Below are positions 34,578 through 42,668 of a stretch of DNA of 64,000 bases, piece after piece (position 1 is the first letter of the stretch; the number at the start of each line of letters is the position of its first letter). This DNA is from Rhizobium etli CFN 42 (GTDB lineage: Bacteria; Pseudomonadota; Alphaproteobacteria; Rhizobiales; Rhizobiaceae): NCBI RefSeq assembly GCF_000092045.1, contig NC_007761.1:2607001-2671000 (forward strand), read 5' to 3'. Position numbers and translations under genes: made by a program. The notes beneath the pieces are model-generated. The model had not been told where the DNA came from, did not search any database, and saw only the letters and a program-made list of their open reading frames with translations.

Positions 34578-34934
34578 ATGGATCAACGTCAAGCCCTGAC
34601 CGCGTTCGGCGCGCTTTCGCAGGAAACGCGCCTCCACATCATTCGCATGCTTGTCGTCTCGGGTCCTGACGGAATGGCGGCAGGCTTGATCGCGGAAAAG
34701 GCGGAGGTTTCCCCGTCCAACGTCTCCTTCCACCTGAAGGAGCTGGAACGAGCGGGGCTGATCACGCAGCAGCGAGAATCCCGCTCGATCATCTACACCG
34801 CCCACTACGAAACGCTCGGCGGCCTGATCCGCTTCCTGATGGAGGATTGCTGCGGCGGTAATGCCGAGATCTGCGCGCCCGCCGCCGCCGTTGCCGCATG
34901 CTGTGCACCTGCAATCAAGGAGGAACTGCAATGA
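34578..34934 (+). CDS. arsR: ArsR-family metalloregulator
   Basis: A 118-residue winged-helix repressor. The HTH is at EKAEVSPSNVSFHLKELERA, followed by the wing (AGLITQQRESRSIIYTAHYE). The usual ELCVC motif in the recognition helix is absent; instead the C terminus has C91 C92, C99, C108 and C109 (EDCCGG, EICAP, AACCAP). So arsenite is probably sensed at a C-terminal site, as in other non-classical ArsR proteins. Its stop overlaps the arsC start (ATGA). It represses the operon and, from position, the divergent DUF6428 gene. Confidence 0.93.
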   Translation: MDQRQALTAFGALSQETRLHIIRMLVVSGPDGMAAGLIAEKAEVSPSNVSFHLKELERAGLITQQRESRSIIYTAHYETLGGLIRFLMEDCCGGNAEICAPAAAVAACCAPAIKEELQ

Positions 34935-35461
34935 TCTCAGACCGCGTTTACAATGTTCTCTTTCTCTGCACCGCCAATTCTTCGCGCTCGATCCTGGCGG
35001 AATCGATCCTCGGGACCGAGGGCAAGGGCCGGTTCAAGGCCTATTCCGCCGGCAGTCAGCCGAGGGGCGAAGTCAATCCATTGGCGCTGAAGGAGTTGCA
35101 GACGCTGGGTTATCCCGCAACCGGCTTCCGCTCGAAGAGCTGGGACGAATTCGCCAAGCCCCAAGCGCCCGCAATGGATTTCATCTTCACCGTCTGTGAT
35201 GCCGCCCACGGCTCAGCCTGCCCGGTTTGGATCGGCCACCCGATGACCGCCCACTGGGGCGTCGAGGATCCGGCCGCCGTCGAGGGCAGCGAGGTCGAGA
35301 AAGGCCGTGCGTTCGCACAGGCCGCCCGATTTCTGAAAAACAGGATTATGGCCTTCCTAAGCCTGCCTTTGTTCTCGATCGACAAGCTGGCCCTGGAGCA
35401 GCACCTGCGCCAGATCGGCGCGATGGAAGGCACGACCGCAAAACCGGCAGGTGCCGGCTGA
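34931..35461 (+). CDS. arsC: Arsenate reductase, low-molecular-weight phosphatase type
   Basis: A 176-residue protein. The P-loop CTANSSR (CX5R) follows the first strand NVLFLCTANSSRSILAESIL. Downstream Cys residues in FTVCDAAHGSACPVW resemble the redox relay Cys pair of thioredoxin-coupled ArsC. It reduces As(V) to As(III) in the cytoplasm. It is coupled to arsR by ATGA and to the aquaporin by a one-base stop/start overlap. The second reductase in this operon uses a different fold. Confidence 0.92.
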   Translation: MISDRVYNVLFLCTANSSRSILAESILGTEGKGRFKAYSAGSQPRGEVNPLALKELQTLGYPATGFRSKSWDEFAKPQAPAMDFIFTVCDAAHGSACPVWIGHPMTAHWGVEDPAAVEGSEVEKGRAFAQAARFLKNRIMAFLSLPLFSIDKLALEQHLRQIGAMEGTTAKPAGAG

Positions 35462-36159
35462 TGGCTTCCTACGATCTATCGCGCAGACTGGTCGCAGAGA
35501 CCCTCGGCACCGCCATGCTGGTCGCAACCGTGGTCGGTTCGGGCATCATGGCGGCATCGCTCACCGGGGATGTCGGGCTTGCCCTGCTCGGCAATACACT
35601 CGCGACCGGCGCGATCTTGGTCGTGCTGATCACCGTGCTGGGGCCGATTTCCGGCGCCCATTTCAACCCGGCCGTCTCGTTGATCTTCGCAATGTCGGGT
35701 TCACTGCCCAAACGCGATCTCGGTTTCTACATGCTGGCGCAGTTTGGCGGTGGCATAGCCGGAACGATCTGCGCCCATCTGATGTTCAACCTGCCGCTCC
35801 TGGACCTGTCGAGCAAGACCCGCACCGGCGGCGCGCAATGGTTTTCCGAGGGTATCGCGACCTTCGGCCTCGTCGCGGTCATCCTCGCCGGCATCCGCTT
35901 CGAACAGAAGGCCGTCCCTTGGCTGGTCGGGCTCTATATCACCGCCGCCTATTGGTTCACCGCATCGACCTCGTTCGCCAATCCGGCCGTGGCTTTCGCC
36001 CGCTCCCTGACTGACACTTTCTCCGGTATTCGTCCGGTCGACCTTCCGGGTTTCTGGCTTGCTGAAATATCAGGTGCGGTCGCAGCCCTCCTCCTGTTCA
36101 ACTGGCTGCTGCAGCCAGCCGAGACATCGTCAACCCTATCCTCCGAGGCAAGATTATGA
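35461..36159 (+). CDS. aqpS: Aquaglyceroporin for arsenite (AqpS-like)
   Basis: A 232-residue MIP-family channel with six helices. Both NPA boxes are intact: GAHFNPAVSL and SFANPAVAFARS. In Sinorhizobium meliloti an aquaglyceroporin of the ars operon lets As(III) flow out down its gradient, replacing an ArsB/Acr3 pump. No such pump is encoded here, so the same strategy is likely. Its stop overlaps the next gene's ATG. The ATG at 35461 fits; the open frame upstream is shadow. Confidence 0.92.
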   Translation: MASYDLSRRLVAETLGTAMLVATVVGSGIMAASLTGDVGLALLGNTLATGAILVVLITVLGPISGAHFNPAVSLIFAMSGSLPKRDLGFYMLAQFGGGIAGTICAHLMFNLPLLDLSSKTRTGGAQWFSEGIATFGLVAVILAGIRFEQKAVPWLVGLYITAAYWFTASTSFANPAVAFARSLTDTFSGIRPVDLPGFWLAEISGAVAALLLFNWLLQPAETSSTLSSEARL

Positions 36160-36578
36160 ACGTCACTATCTATCACAATCCCGCTTGCGGCACCTCGCGC
36201 AACACGCTGGCGATGATCCGCAATGCCGGCATCGAGCCTGCCATCATCGACTACGTCAGCACGCCGCCGTCGCGTGCAGAGCTGGTCAAGATGATCGCCG
36301 ATGCCGGCCTGACCGTGCGCCAAGCACTGCGCGAGAAGGACACGCCCTACGCCGAACTCGGCCTCGACAATCCCGACCTGACCGACGACCAGTTGCTCGA
36401 CGCCATGCTCGCCCACCCGATCCTGATCAACCGGCCCTTCGTCATCACCCCGCTCGGCACGCGCCTGTCGCGCCCCTCCGAGCTGGTCCTGGAAATCCTG
36501 CCGGAGACGCACAAGGGCGCCTTCACCAAGGAGGACGGCGAGAAGGTGCTCGATGCTGAAGGCAAGCGCATTGTCTGA
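36156..36578 (+). CDS. arsC: Arsenate reductase, glutaredoxin type
   Basis: A 140-residue ArsC of the enteric plasmid (R773) type. The start [20 protein letters not shown] carries catalytic Cys11. [25 protein letters not shown] and the conserved Arg residues follow. It reduces As(V) with glutathione and glutaredoxin. Having this next to a phosphatase-fold ArsC gives the operon two independent electron sources. It overlaps both neighbours. Confidence 0.94.
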   Translation: MNVTIYHNPACGTSRNTLAMIRNAGIEPAIIDYVSTPPSRAELVKMIADAGLTVRQALREKDTPYAELGLDNPDLTDDQLLDAMLAHPILINRPFVITPLGTRLSRPSELVLEILPETHKGAFTKEDGEKVLDAEGKRIV

Positions 36579-37278
36579 CCTTCCAGCCACTTCGCCGGCC
36601 CATCTTCGCCAACCGGATCCGGCGGCCCTGCGGCCGCCCTTCTCCACGCATAAGCCGCGCATCCTCATCCTTTACGGTTCGCTCAGGGCCGTATCCTACA
36701 GCCGTCTCCTCGCGCATGAGGCATCACGGCTGCTCGAGCATTTCGGCTGCGAGGTGCGGATCTTTGATCCCGAAGGCCTTCCCCTTCCGGACGGCGCTCC
36801 GGCCGCCCATCCTAAGGTGCAGGAATTGCGCGAGCTGTCAGCGTGGTCGGAAGGCCAGGTCTGGGTCAGCCCAGAGCGGCACGGCGCAATGAGCGGGATA
36901 ATGAAAGCGCAGATCGACTGGATACCGCTATCAGTGGGTTCGGTCCGGCCGACGCAGGGCAAGACGCTCGCCGTCATGCAGGTATCGGGCGGGTCACAGT
37001 CGTTCAATGCCGTGAACCAGATGCGCATCCTCGGCCGATGGATGCGGATGATCACCATTCCCAACCAGTCGTCGGTGGCAAAGGCTTTCCAGGAGTTCGA
37101 CAGCGACGGACGCATGAAGGCGTCATCCTTTTACGACCGCGTCGTGGACGTTTGCGAGGAGCTGGTGAAATTCACATGGCTGACACGCGACGCCTCGGCC
37201 TATCTTACCGACCGCTACAGCGAACGCAGGGAAGAGGCCGATAAGCTCGAACGACGCGTGGACCTCAAATCCATATGA
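36553..37278 (+). CDS. arsH: ArsH NADPH-dependent flavin reductase
   Basis: A 241-residue flavodoxin-like enzyme. [20 protein letters not shown] carries the FMN phosphate loop. [40 protein letters not shown] and [18 protein letters not shown] are ArsH hallmarks. ArsH oxidises trivalent organoarsenicals and can reduce quinones or metals. It overlaps arsC by 26 bases, so a slightly later start is possible. Its stop overlaps the start of a broken MFS gene. Confidence 0.94.
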   Translation: MLKASALSDLPATSPAHLRQPDPAALRPPFSTHKPRILILYGSLRAVSYSRLLAHEASRLLEHFGCEVRIFDPEGLPLPDGAPAAHPKVQELRELSAWSEGQVWVSPERHGAMSGIMKAQIDWIPLSVGSVRPTQGKTLAVMQVSGGSQSFNAVNQMRILGRWMRMITIPNQSSVAKAFQEFDSDGRMKASSFYDRVVDVCEELVKFTWLTRDASAYLTDRYSERREEADKLERRVDLKSI

Positions 37279-37628
37279 CGTCCGCCGCTTCCGAGCGGCC
37301 GCCGGTTGCCGCCATCCTCGCGCTCAGTCTGACGCAGATTATCGGCTACGGCACCCTCTACTACAGCTTCAGCATCTTCACGCCCGACATGGCGCGCGGG
37401 CTCGATTAGTCGGCGCAATGGATCTTCGGCGCGCTGTCGGCGGCGCTGCTGATCGGCGGCCTGGCGGCACCCGCCATGGGCACGTGGATCGATCGTATCG
37501 GCGTGTCCTGGTCGCTGTCGATTACCGCCGCGCTCGGCGCCGCGGCCGTGGCGGCATTCCTCGCCATCCGGCCGCTGATGCGGACGTCGGCGCCGGCGCA
37601 AACGGCGCTGGCGCGCGGAGAGCCGTAG
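37275..37628 (+). pseudogene. Broken MFS transporter at the end of the ars operon
   Basis: The ATG overlaps the arsH stop (ATGA). The first 44 codons give an MFS N terminus (SLTQIIGYGTLYYSFSIFTP), then TAG at 37407-37409 where homologues have Trp (GLD-stop-SAQWIFGAL; TGG to TAG). The frame continues for 72 codons (LLIGGLAAPAMGTWIDRIGV), then reaches a C-terminal-like end at 37626-37628. So there is both a nonsense change and loss of most of the roughly 400 codons of an MFS gene. The intact form was probably an efflux gene of the operon. Confidence 0.85.
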
Positions 37629-37646
37629 CTCCGTGGGGCCGCAGCC

Positions 37647-37913
37647 TTACTTGACGACGGCCGATCCCTTGATGATGTCGATCGTCTCGCCGCCATCGAG
37701 GCCAATACGGTCGCCGTCGGGCGTCGTCATGAAGCAGCCGGAGGGGCAGAGGTTTTCCGAAGCCCCGGCATCGACGACGACCTCGACGCGCTGGCCGCCC
37801 TCGGTGATGATGAGCACCACGGCGGCAGGGTCGGTGTTGGTGATGGAAGCGGCATTGACCGCCGGCGCGGCAAGCAGCGGGACAAGCAGAACGGCGGCAA
37901 ATCTTGCCATCAT
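37647..37913 (-). CDS. Small secreted hypothetical protein
   Basis: An 88-residue protein with a signal peptide (ARFAAVLLVPLLAAPAVNAA). The mature part SITNTDPAAVVLIITEGGQR leads to GASENLCPSGCFMTTPDGD with a Cys pair CPSGC. This looks like a short disulphide-stabilised beta fold. It is convergent with the broken MFS gene. I recall similar small proteins in rhizobia but no named family. Confidence 0.65.
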   Translation of the reverse strand: MMARFAAVLLVPLLAAPAVNAASITNTDPAAVVLIITEGGQRVEVVVDAGASENLCPSGCFMTTPDGDRIGLDGGETIDIIKGSAVVK

Positions 37914-38025
37914 GTGCGGCGGCGCTGACGCGCCCTCCCCTCGAAAGATCGGTGCTGCCCTCGGCAGCGATCCCGATGGAAGGGATCATGCACATAGACC
38001 TGTGAATGATGGCTGAATAAGCTGT

Positions 38026-40572
38026 TCAGCTCTCCGCTGCCCGCCCGCGCAGCTGGCGCACCGGCCGCTCCTCTTCCTCCACCGGTCTATCCTTGGAGTT
38101 CTCATGGGCGTCCGCATGCTGCTTAACCGCACTGGCAAGGACGGGGGCAGCCTCCCGATGGATGGTAAGGTCGCTCTGTGGCAGCGGGATTTCTATGCCT
38201 TCCGCCTTGAAGCGCTTGAGGATCTCGATCCTGAGATTGTTGCGCACCGTCAGGCCGTCGCCCATGTCGGCGAGGAAGAAGCGAAGCTCGAAATCGAGCG
38301 AATAGGGGCCGAAGCGCAGGAATTCGACATGCGGCTCGGGATTGCGCATGACGAGCGGTATCTTCGCCGTCAACTCCAAGAGAATATCCATTACCTGTTG
38401 CGGATCAGCGTCGTAGCTGACGGAAACCGGGATTTCTGAGCGACCGATCTTGTTGCGGTGCGTCCAGTTGCCGACGAGGCCGTTGATCAGTTCCGAATTC
38501 GGCACGATGATCGCCTGCTTGCGGAAAGTCTCGATCTCGGTCGCGCGCACCGAGATACGCTTGACGATACCTTCGGCCGTGCCGGAGACGACATGGTCGC
38601 CGACCTTGAACGGCCGTTCGACCAGAAGGATCAGGCCCGACACGAAGTTGGAGACGATGTTCTGCAGGCCGAAACCGATACCGACCGAAAGCGCTGAGGC
38701 GACAAGCGCGAAGCTCGACAGATCGATGCCGGCGGCGGAAACGCCGATGATCGCGGCAATGCCGACGCCGAGATAGCCGATGCCCGTTTTGACCGAATTT
38801 CGCACGCCGAGATCGACATGGCTTCGAGCCATGACATTGCCGTCGAGCCAGCGCTGCAGCCAGCGCGTCAGCAGATAGACGCCGGCAAAGAGCAGGATGC
38901 CGGTGCAGATTCCGAGCAGCGAGATACTGATGCCGCCGAGCTTGACCTCGGTAAACAGCCGGAAGGCGATAAGCTGCAGATCCTGGACATGGAAGCCCCA
39001 GAGCAGCAGGATCAGCGGAATGCCGACGAGCAGCGCCACCGCATACATGGCAAGGCCGACGAGCAGGCCGACCTGGTCTATCGCCACCGGCCCGAGATTG
39101 AAGCGTCGCGCCAGGAAGCGGGCGAAGAAGGTGTCACCGAAGCTTTCCTGCCGCGAGATCGCCTTGCCGGAGAGCAGACCGACATACATGGTGGCGACGA
39201 CCGCGCCGGTGATGATGAGCTGCGTGGCGACGAAGCGGGCAAGTCCGACGTAGCCGGCAAGTGCCGTAACGATCAAAGCGGCACCGACGACGCGCAGGAT
39301 GATCGCCATGCCGCGCGGCCAATGTCTGCCAGGCGCGTCGGGATCGCCGCTTCTCGCCAGCATCGGCTTGCTGAAGGAGACGGCGATCAGGATGATGCCA
39401 ATGATCAGCGCAGCGATCAGGCTGCGAACGACGGTCAGCACCAGCGGCGATCCCATCGCCTCACTGACCGTGCCGAAGAGATAGTCGAGTCCGTTGACGA
39501 CAGCCATCGCCGAGAGACAGTAGCCGATCGAGCGAGCGCCAAGATTGGAGAGCTTCACCAGCCGCCAGTGCGGTTCGCTTGGCGCGAAAATCGCGTTGAC
39601 GAAGCGGCCGACGAAATAGACGAGACCGATGGTGCCGAACAGCGCGCCGATTACAGGAGCGATATCCGGCCGCAACACATTGAAACTGTTAAGGAAGAAA
39701 AAGGAGGTAACAAGCAGCACCGCCAGCGCCAGCGTTCGGATCAGCGTCGACCAGAAGGCGATCGACAGCCTGCCGATATAAGACGGATTCTCGACCGCCT
39801 CATCGCGGCGCAAATACGAGCCGAACAGCCGGTAGCTGCCGGAAAGCAGGATGAGTGCTGAGGCAAGCGACAGGAAGATCGCGGCGAACAGCGGGAACCG
39901 CTTGAACTTCCAGACGAAGGAGGCCCAGCTCGCCAAAGCCTGTGAGAATTCGCTGATCTCGTGCACGAAGGCGCTCGCGGCATCGTCAAGCACCGAGATG
40001 GAGATTTCCGTGCGCCTGAAAAGCGTATCGGCAAAAAGCTGCCGCCGCATCGCGATGATCTCGTTCATGAGCTTCGTCACCGCGATCGACAGGTTTTCGG
40101 CGTCACCGGTCACCGCGTTGATCTGCGCGCGCTCGGCGGCAAGCGCGTTACGTTCGTCGGTGACGATCTGCGCCTCGGGCGGTTGCCCATCCTTCGGCGG
40201 CTCACCGATCTCGGTCAGGCGGTTCTTGATCTGGTCGAAACGCGGCCTCAGGTTGACCGATATGGTGATGACGGCGCGGCTGAGCTCGTCGGCCTTCGTC
40301 GCAAGCCCGACTAGCGCATCGTCATTGTCGGCGTTCTCCTTGACGCTGTCCTGAAGCGAGCCAAGCTGGACCTTCGCCTTCTCGATCTCCTTTGCCGCCA
40401 GGGCCGAAGGCGTATCGACAAGCGGCGCCTCTGCTCGCGCCTGCGGCTGCGGTTCCTGCGCGAAGGCTGCTGCGCTCTCGAAACGCGCACCGGCGAGCGC
40501 CAGCGTCACAAGAAAAATGGTGCGAAGCAGGATGTATCTCAGCCGCAAAAAGGCCTCCGGAAAGGTTGTCAT
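38026..40572 (-). CDS. Large MscS-type mechanosensitive channel with DUF3772 domain
   Basis: An 848-residue inner-membrane protein. A signal peptide (LRTIFLVTLALAGARFESAA) is followed by a periplasmic coiled-coil/DUF3772 region (residues about 40-220), roughly ten membrane helices, and the MscS pore and beta domain (VGIGFGLQNIVSNFVSGLIL, GDHVVSGTAEGIVKRISVRA). A cytoplasmic C terminus ends in a charged tail. It releases solutes during hypo-osmotic shock, like MscK/YbdG relatives. ATG at 40572 (MTTFPEAFLRL) is preferred; 40596 is also possible. Confidence 0.9.
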   Translation of the reverse strand: MTTFPEAFLRLRYILLRTIFLVTLALAGARFESAAAFAQEPQPQARAEAPLVDTPSALAAKEIEKAKVQLGSLQDSVKENADNDDALVGLATKADELSRAVITISVNLRPRFDQIKNRLTEIGEPPKDGQPPEAQIVTDERNALAAERAQINAVTGDAENLSIAVTKLMNEIIAMRRQLFADTLFRRTEISISVLDDAASAFVHEISEFSQALASWASFVWKFKRFPLFAAIFLSLASALILLSGSYRLFGSYLRRDEAVENPSYIGRLSIAFWSTLIRTLALAVLLVTSFFFLNSFNVLRPDIAPVIGALFGTIGLVYFVGRFVNAIFAPSEPHWRLVKLSNLGARSIGYCLSAMAVVNGLDYLFGTVSEAMGSPLVLTVVRSLIAALIIGIILIAVSFSKPMLARSGDPDAPGRHWPRGMAIILRVVGAALIVTALAGYVGLARFVATQLIITGAVVATMYVGLLSGKAISRQESFGDTFFARFLARRFNLGPVAIDQVGLLVGLAMYAVALLVGIPLILLLWGFHVQDLQLIAFRLFTEVKLGGISISLLGICTGILLFAGVYLLTRWLQRWLDGNVMARSHVDLGVRNSVKTGIGYLGVGIAAIIGVSAAGIDLSSFALVASALSVGIGFGLQNIVSNFVSGLILLVERPFKVGDHVVSGTAEGIVKRISVRATEIETFRKQAIIVPNSELINGLVGNWTHRNKIGRSEIPVSVSYDADPQQVMDILLELTAKIPLVMRNPEPHVEFLRFGPYSLDFELRFFLADMGDGLTVRNNLRIEILKRFKAEGIEIPLPQSDLTIHREAAPVLASAVKQHADAHENSKDRPVEEEERPVRQLRGRAAES

Positions 40573-40682
40573 CGAAATTGAATGCTCGCTTTTCATCGCA
40601 AAGAAAGGCGACAGAAAGGCGGGAGATGCCTAAAGCGCCCTGCACGAAACTTGTCCATGCCGCGCACGTTCCTCCAAACAGC

Positions 40683-41234
40683 TCAGAACCCCGCGGCGGG
40701 CTTGGAGAGATAGTCGAGTTCTGCTGCCGTCGATTCGCGCCCGAGCATGGCATTGCGGTGAGGAAAGCGCCCGTAGGCGGCGATTACCTCACGGTGTCGG
40801 ATCGCATAATCGAGATATTCCTCGTCACCAAGCGCGGTGAACAAGGCTACCGAACGGTCCTGCTCGTCGAGGTTCTCGGCGTGTTCGAACGGCAGGTAGA
40901 AGAAGGTTCGGCAAGCATGTTCCACCGCCTGGTCGGCGCCGGCCGCAAGCGCAAGCTTGGCTTCGCGAAGCGCCAGCCCGTCGGTAGCAACGGCAAGCCC
41001 CGTGCCGCGATAGATGTTGCGGGGAAACTGATCGAGCACGATGACGGCCGCCAGCCGGCTCACCGGATCGGCTCGCCATTCATCGCCGACGCCTGCGGCA
41101 AGCGCCAGATGCGTATCGCGGAAAACACCACGGATCTCGACATCGAGCTCCGGCGGCGGGCGAAACCAAAGGTCGCGGCCACATCGAACGAACCAGAAAT
41201 CGTAGACTTCGCGAGGTGTGCGGATCGTTGCCAT
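40683..41234 (-). CDS. DUF924 protein
   Basis: A 183-residue soluble helical protein. DUF924 motifs: PREVYDFWFV, DPVSRLAAVIVLDQFPRNIY, RGTGLAVATDGLALREAK, and the late YAIRHREVIAAYGRFPHRNA. The fold is TPR-like and the function is unknown. The ATG at 41234 has a GGGAGGAAGG site directly upstream. Neighbours do not suggest a role. Confidence 0.9.
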   Translation of the reverse strand: MATIRTPREVYDFWFVRCGRDLWFRPPPELDVEIRGVFRDTHLALAAGVGDEWRADPVSRLAAVIVLDQFPRNIYRGTGLAVATDGLALREAKLALAAGADQAVEHACRTFFYLPFEHAENLDEQDRSVALFTALGDEEYLDYAIRHREVIAAYGRFPHRNAMLGRESTAAELDYLSKPAAGF

Positions 41235-41273
41235 GCCTTCCTCCCGTAGCGTTAGGTTTGATGTTATGTCGGT

Positions 41274-41430
41274 AAGCTGTTGTACAAGCTGTTGTGCAAT
41301 AGGACGAGGGTGCCGTGTGGCCGCCTCGTCCGCACTAAGGTCACTTTCCCCCGCTGGGGAGAAGAGGGTATCGAGACGTTGCAGCGAATCTCTTCTCCCC
41401 AACGGTGAGAAGGCGGCGGCAGCCGGATGA
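41274..41430. repeat. Intergenic direct and inverted repeats
   Basis: Two tandem 12-mers, AAGCTGTTGTAC and AAGCTGTTGTGC (41274-41297). Then CCCCGCTGGGGAGAAGAGGG (about 41350) faces CTCTTCTCCCC (about 41391), a loose inverted pair. The second type resembles dispersed rhizobial intergenic repeats. No gene was found here. Confidence 0.4.
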
Positions 41431-41473
41431 GTGGGCCACTCGGCACACCCTCCCTAATTTCCTCGACCTGTAC

Positions 41474-42539
41474 CTACTTCTCCTCATGCAACGAAAACAC
41501 CAGCGTCGCCCTCGTCCCATCATGCCCGGGATCGTAAGCGAAATCCGATTTCAAGCTCGCGGCCATCGCCGTCAAAATCCGTGTGCCAAGCCCCGTCCCC
41601 CTGGCCGGACTCTCTGGATCGAATCCCGCGCCGTCATCCTCGACGATGACGCGCAATTCCCCGTCCGTCTGGTCGACAAAAACGCGGATTTCGCCCGACA
41701 CCGCTTCCGCATAAGCATATTTGAACGCATTGGTGACGAGTTCACTGACGATCAGCCCGAGCGTGATCACCTTGTCGGTCGCTAGATTGACCGGTTTTGC
41801 GCTCAGCACGATGCGGTGCGGCCGCTTGTCGTCGCGCATCGAAGCTTCGAGCTCGGTCAGCAGACTGTTCAGATATTCATCGACCTGCACCGAGCCGACC
41901 TGCCGATTGGTGTAGAGTCGGCGATGCACGCTGGCGATCGCGTTAATGCGCATCTGCGTCTCGTGCAGCGCGTCAATCGCCACTTGGTCCCTGGTCATGG
42001 AAGATTGCATGCGGATCAGCGCGCCGACGAGGCCGAGGCTGTTGGCGATACGGTGATTGACTTCGGCAAGCAGCAACTCGGCATGGTCGCGCTGCTGGCG
42101 GATCACCTCTTGCGCCTGTGCCGTTTCGCGGCGGAAGCGCGCCCGCTCCAGCGCCTGTTCGAGGGCGGCCGCGAGCAGGTCAAAATAATCGGCTGAAATC
42201 CCCTTCAGCATGTAGTCATCGGCACCCGCCTTCAGCGCCGCGACCGCGATGCTGGTGTCGTCCGACCCCGTTGCATAGATGACCGGCGGATGATCCGGCA
42301 CGGACGTGATGCAGGGCAGAATGTCAAGTCCGGTCTCGCCGCTCAGGAGATGATCGAGCACGACGGCGTCGATGCCCCCCCTCGGCGATCCGCGCAAGGC
42401 CGGCAGCACCATTCTGCGCCCACTCGACCGAAAAGCCGCGCCGCGCAAGGTTCTTCTGCATCAGGAGGGCGAGTCCCTCGTCGTCATCGATATAGAGGAT
42501 GTGGATCAGGGCATCCGCATCGCCGCTAGAATTGCTCAT
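41474..42539 (-). pseudogene. REC/HisKA_2 histidine kinase interrupted at a G7 tract
   Basis: The gene starts at 42539 (MSNSSGDADALIHILYIDDD, good GGGAGA site) and opens a receiver domain. At the seven-C run 42375-42381 (seven G on the coding strand) the frame shifts; with six G the receiver would continue GIDAVVLDHLLSGETGLD. The rest is intact: HisKA_2 phosphoacceptor LLLAEVNHRIANSLGLV and ATPase boxes VSELVTNAFKYAY and VEDDGAGFDP. This joins to a kinase of about 354 residues. Homopolymer slippage, phase variation or sequencing error could each explain it. The 41474-42448 frame alone lacks the receiver's acidic pocket. Confidence 0.8.
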
Positions 42540-42668
42540 TCCATCTCCCGGCATTCTCTCTAAGCGACGATCGCCCGCAAGCGTCCGAGTCGTCGGCATG
42601 GCAATGTCGTATTGCATTGACCGCCTGAGGTAAACATCGCTCGTCCCTCGCTCTTGTCGCAGGCCGCG

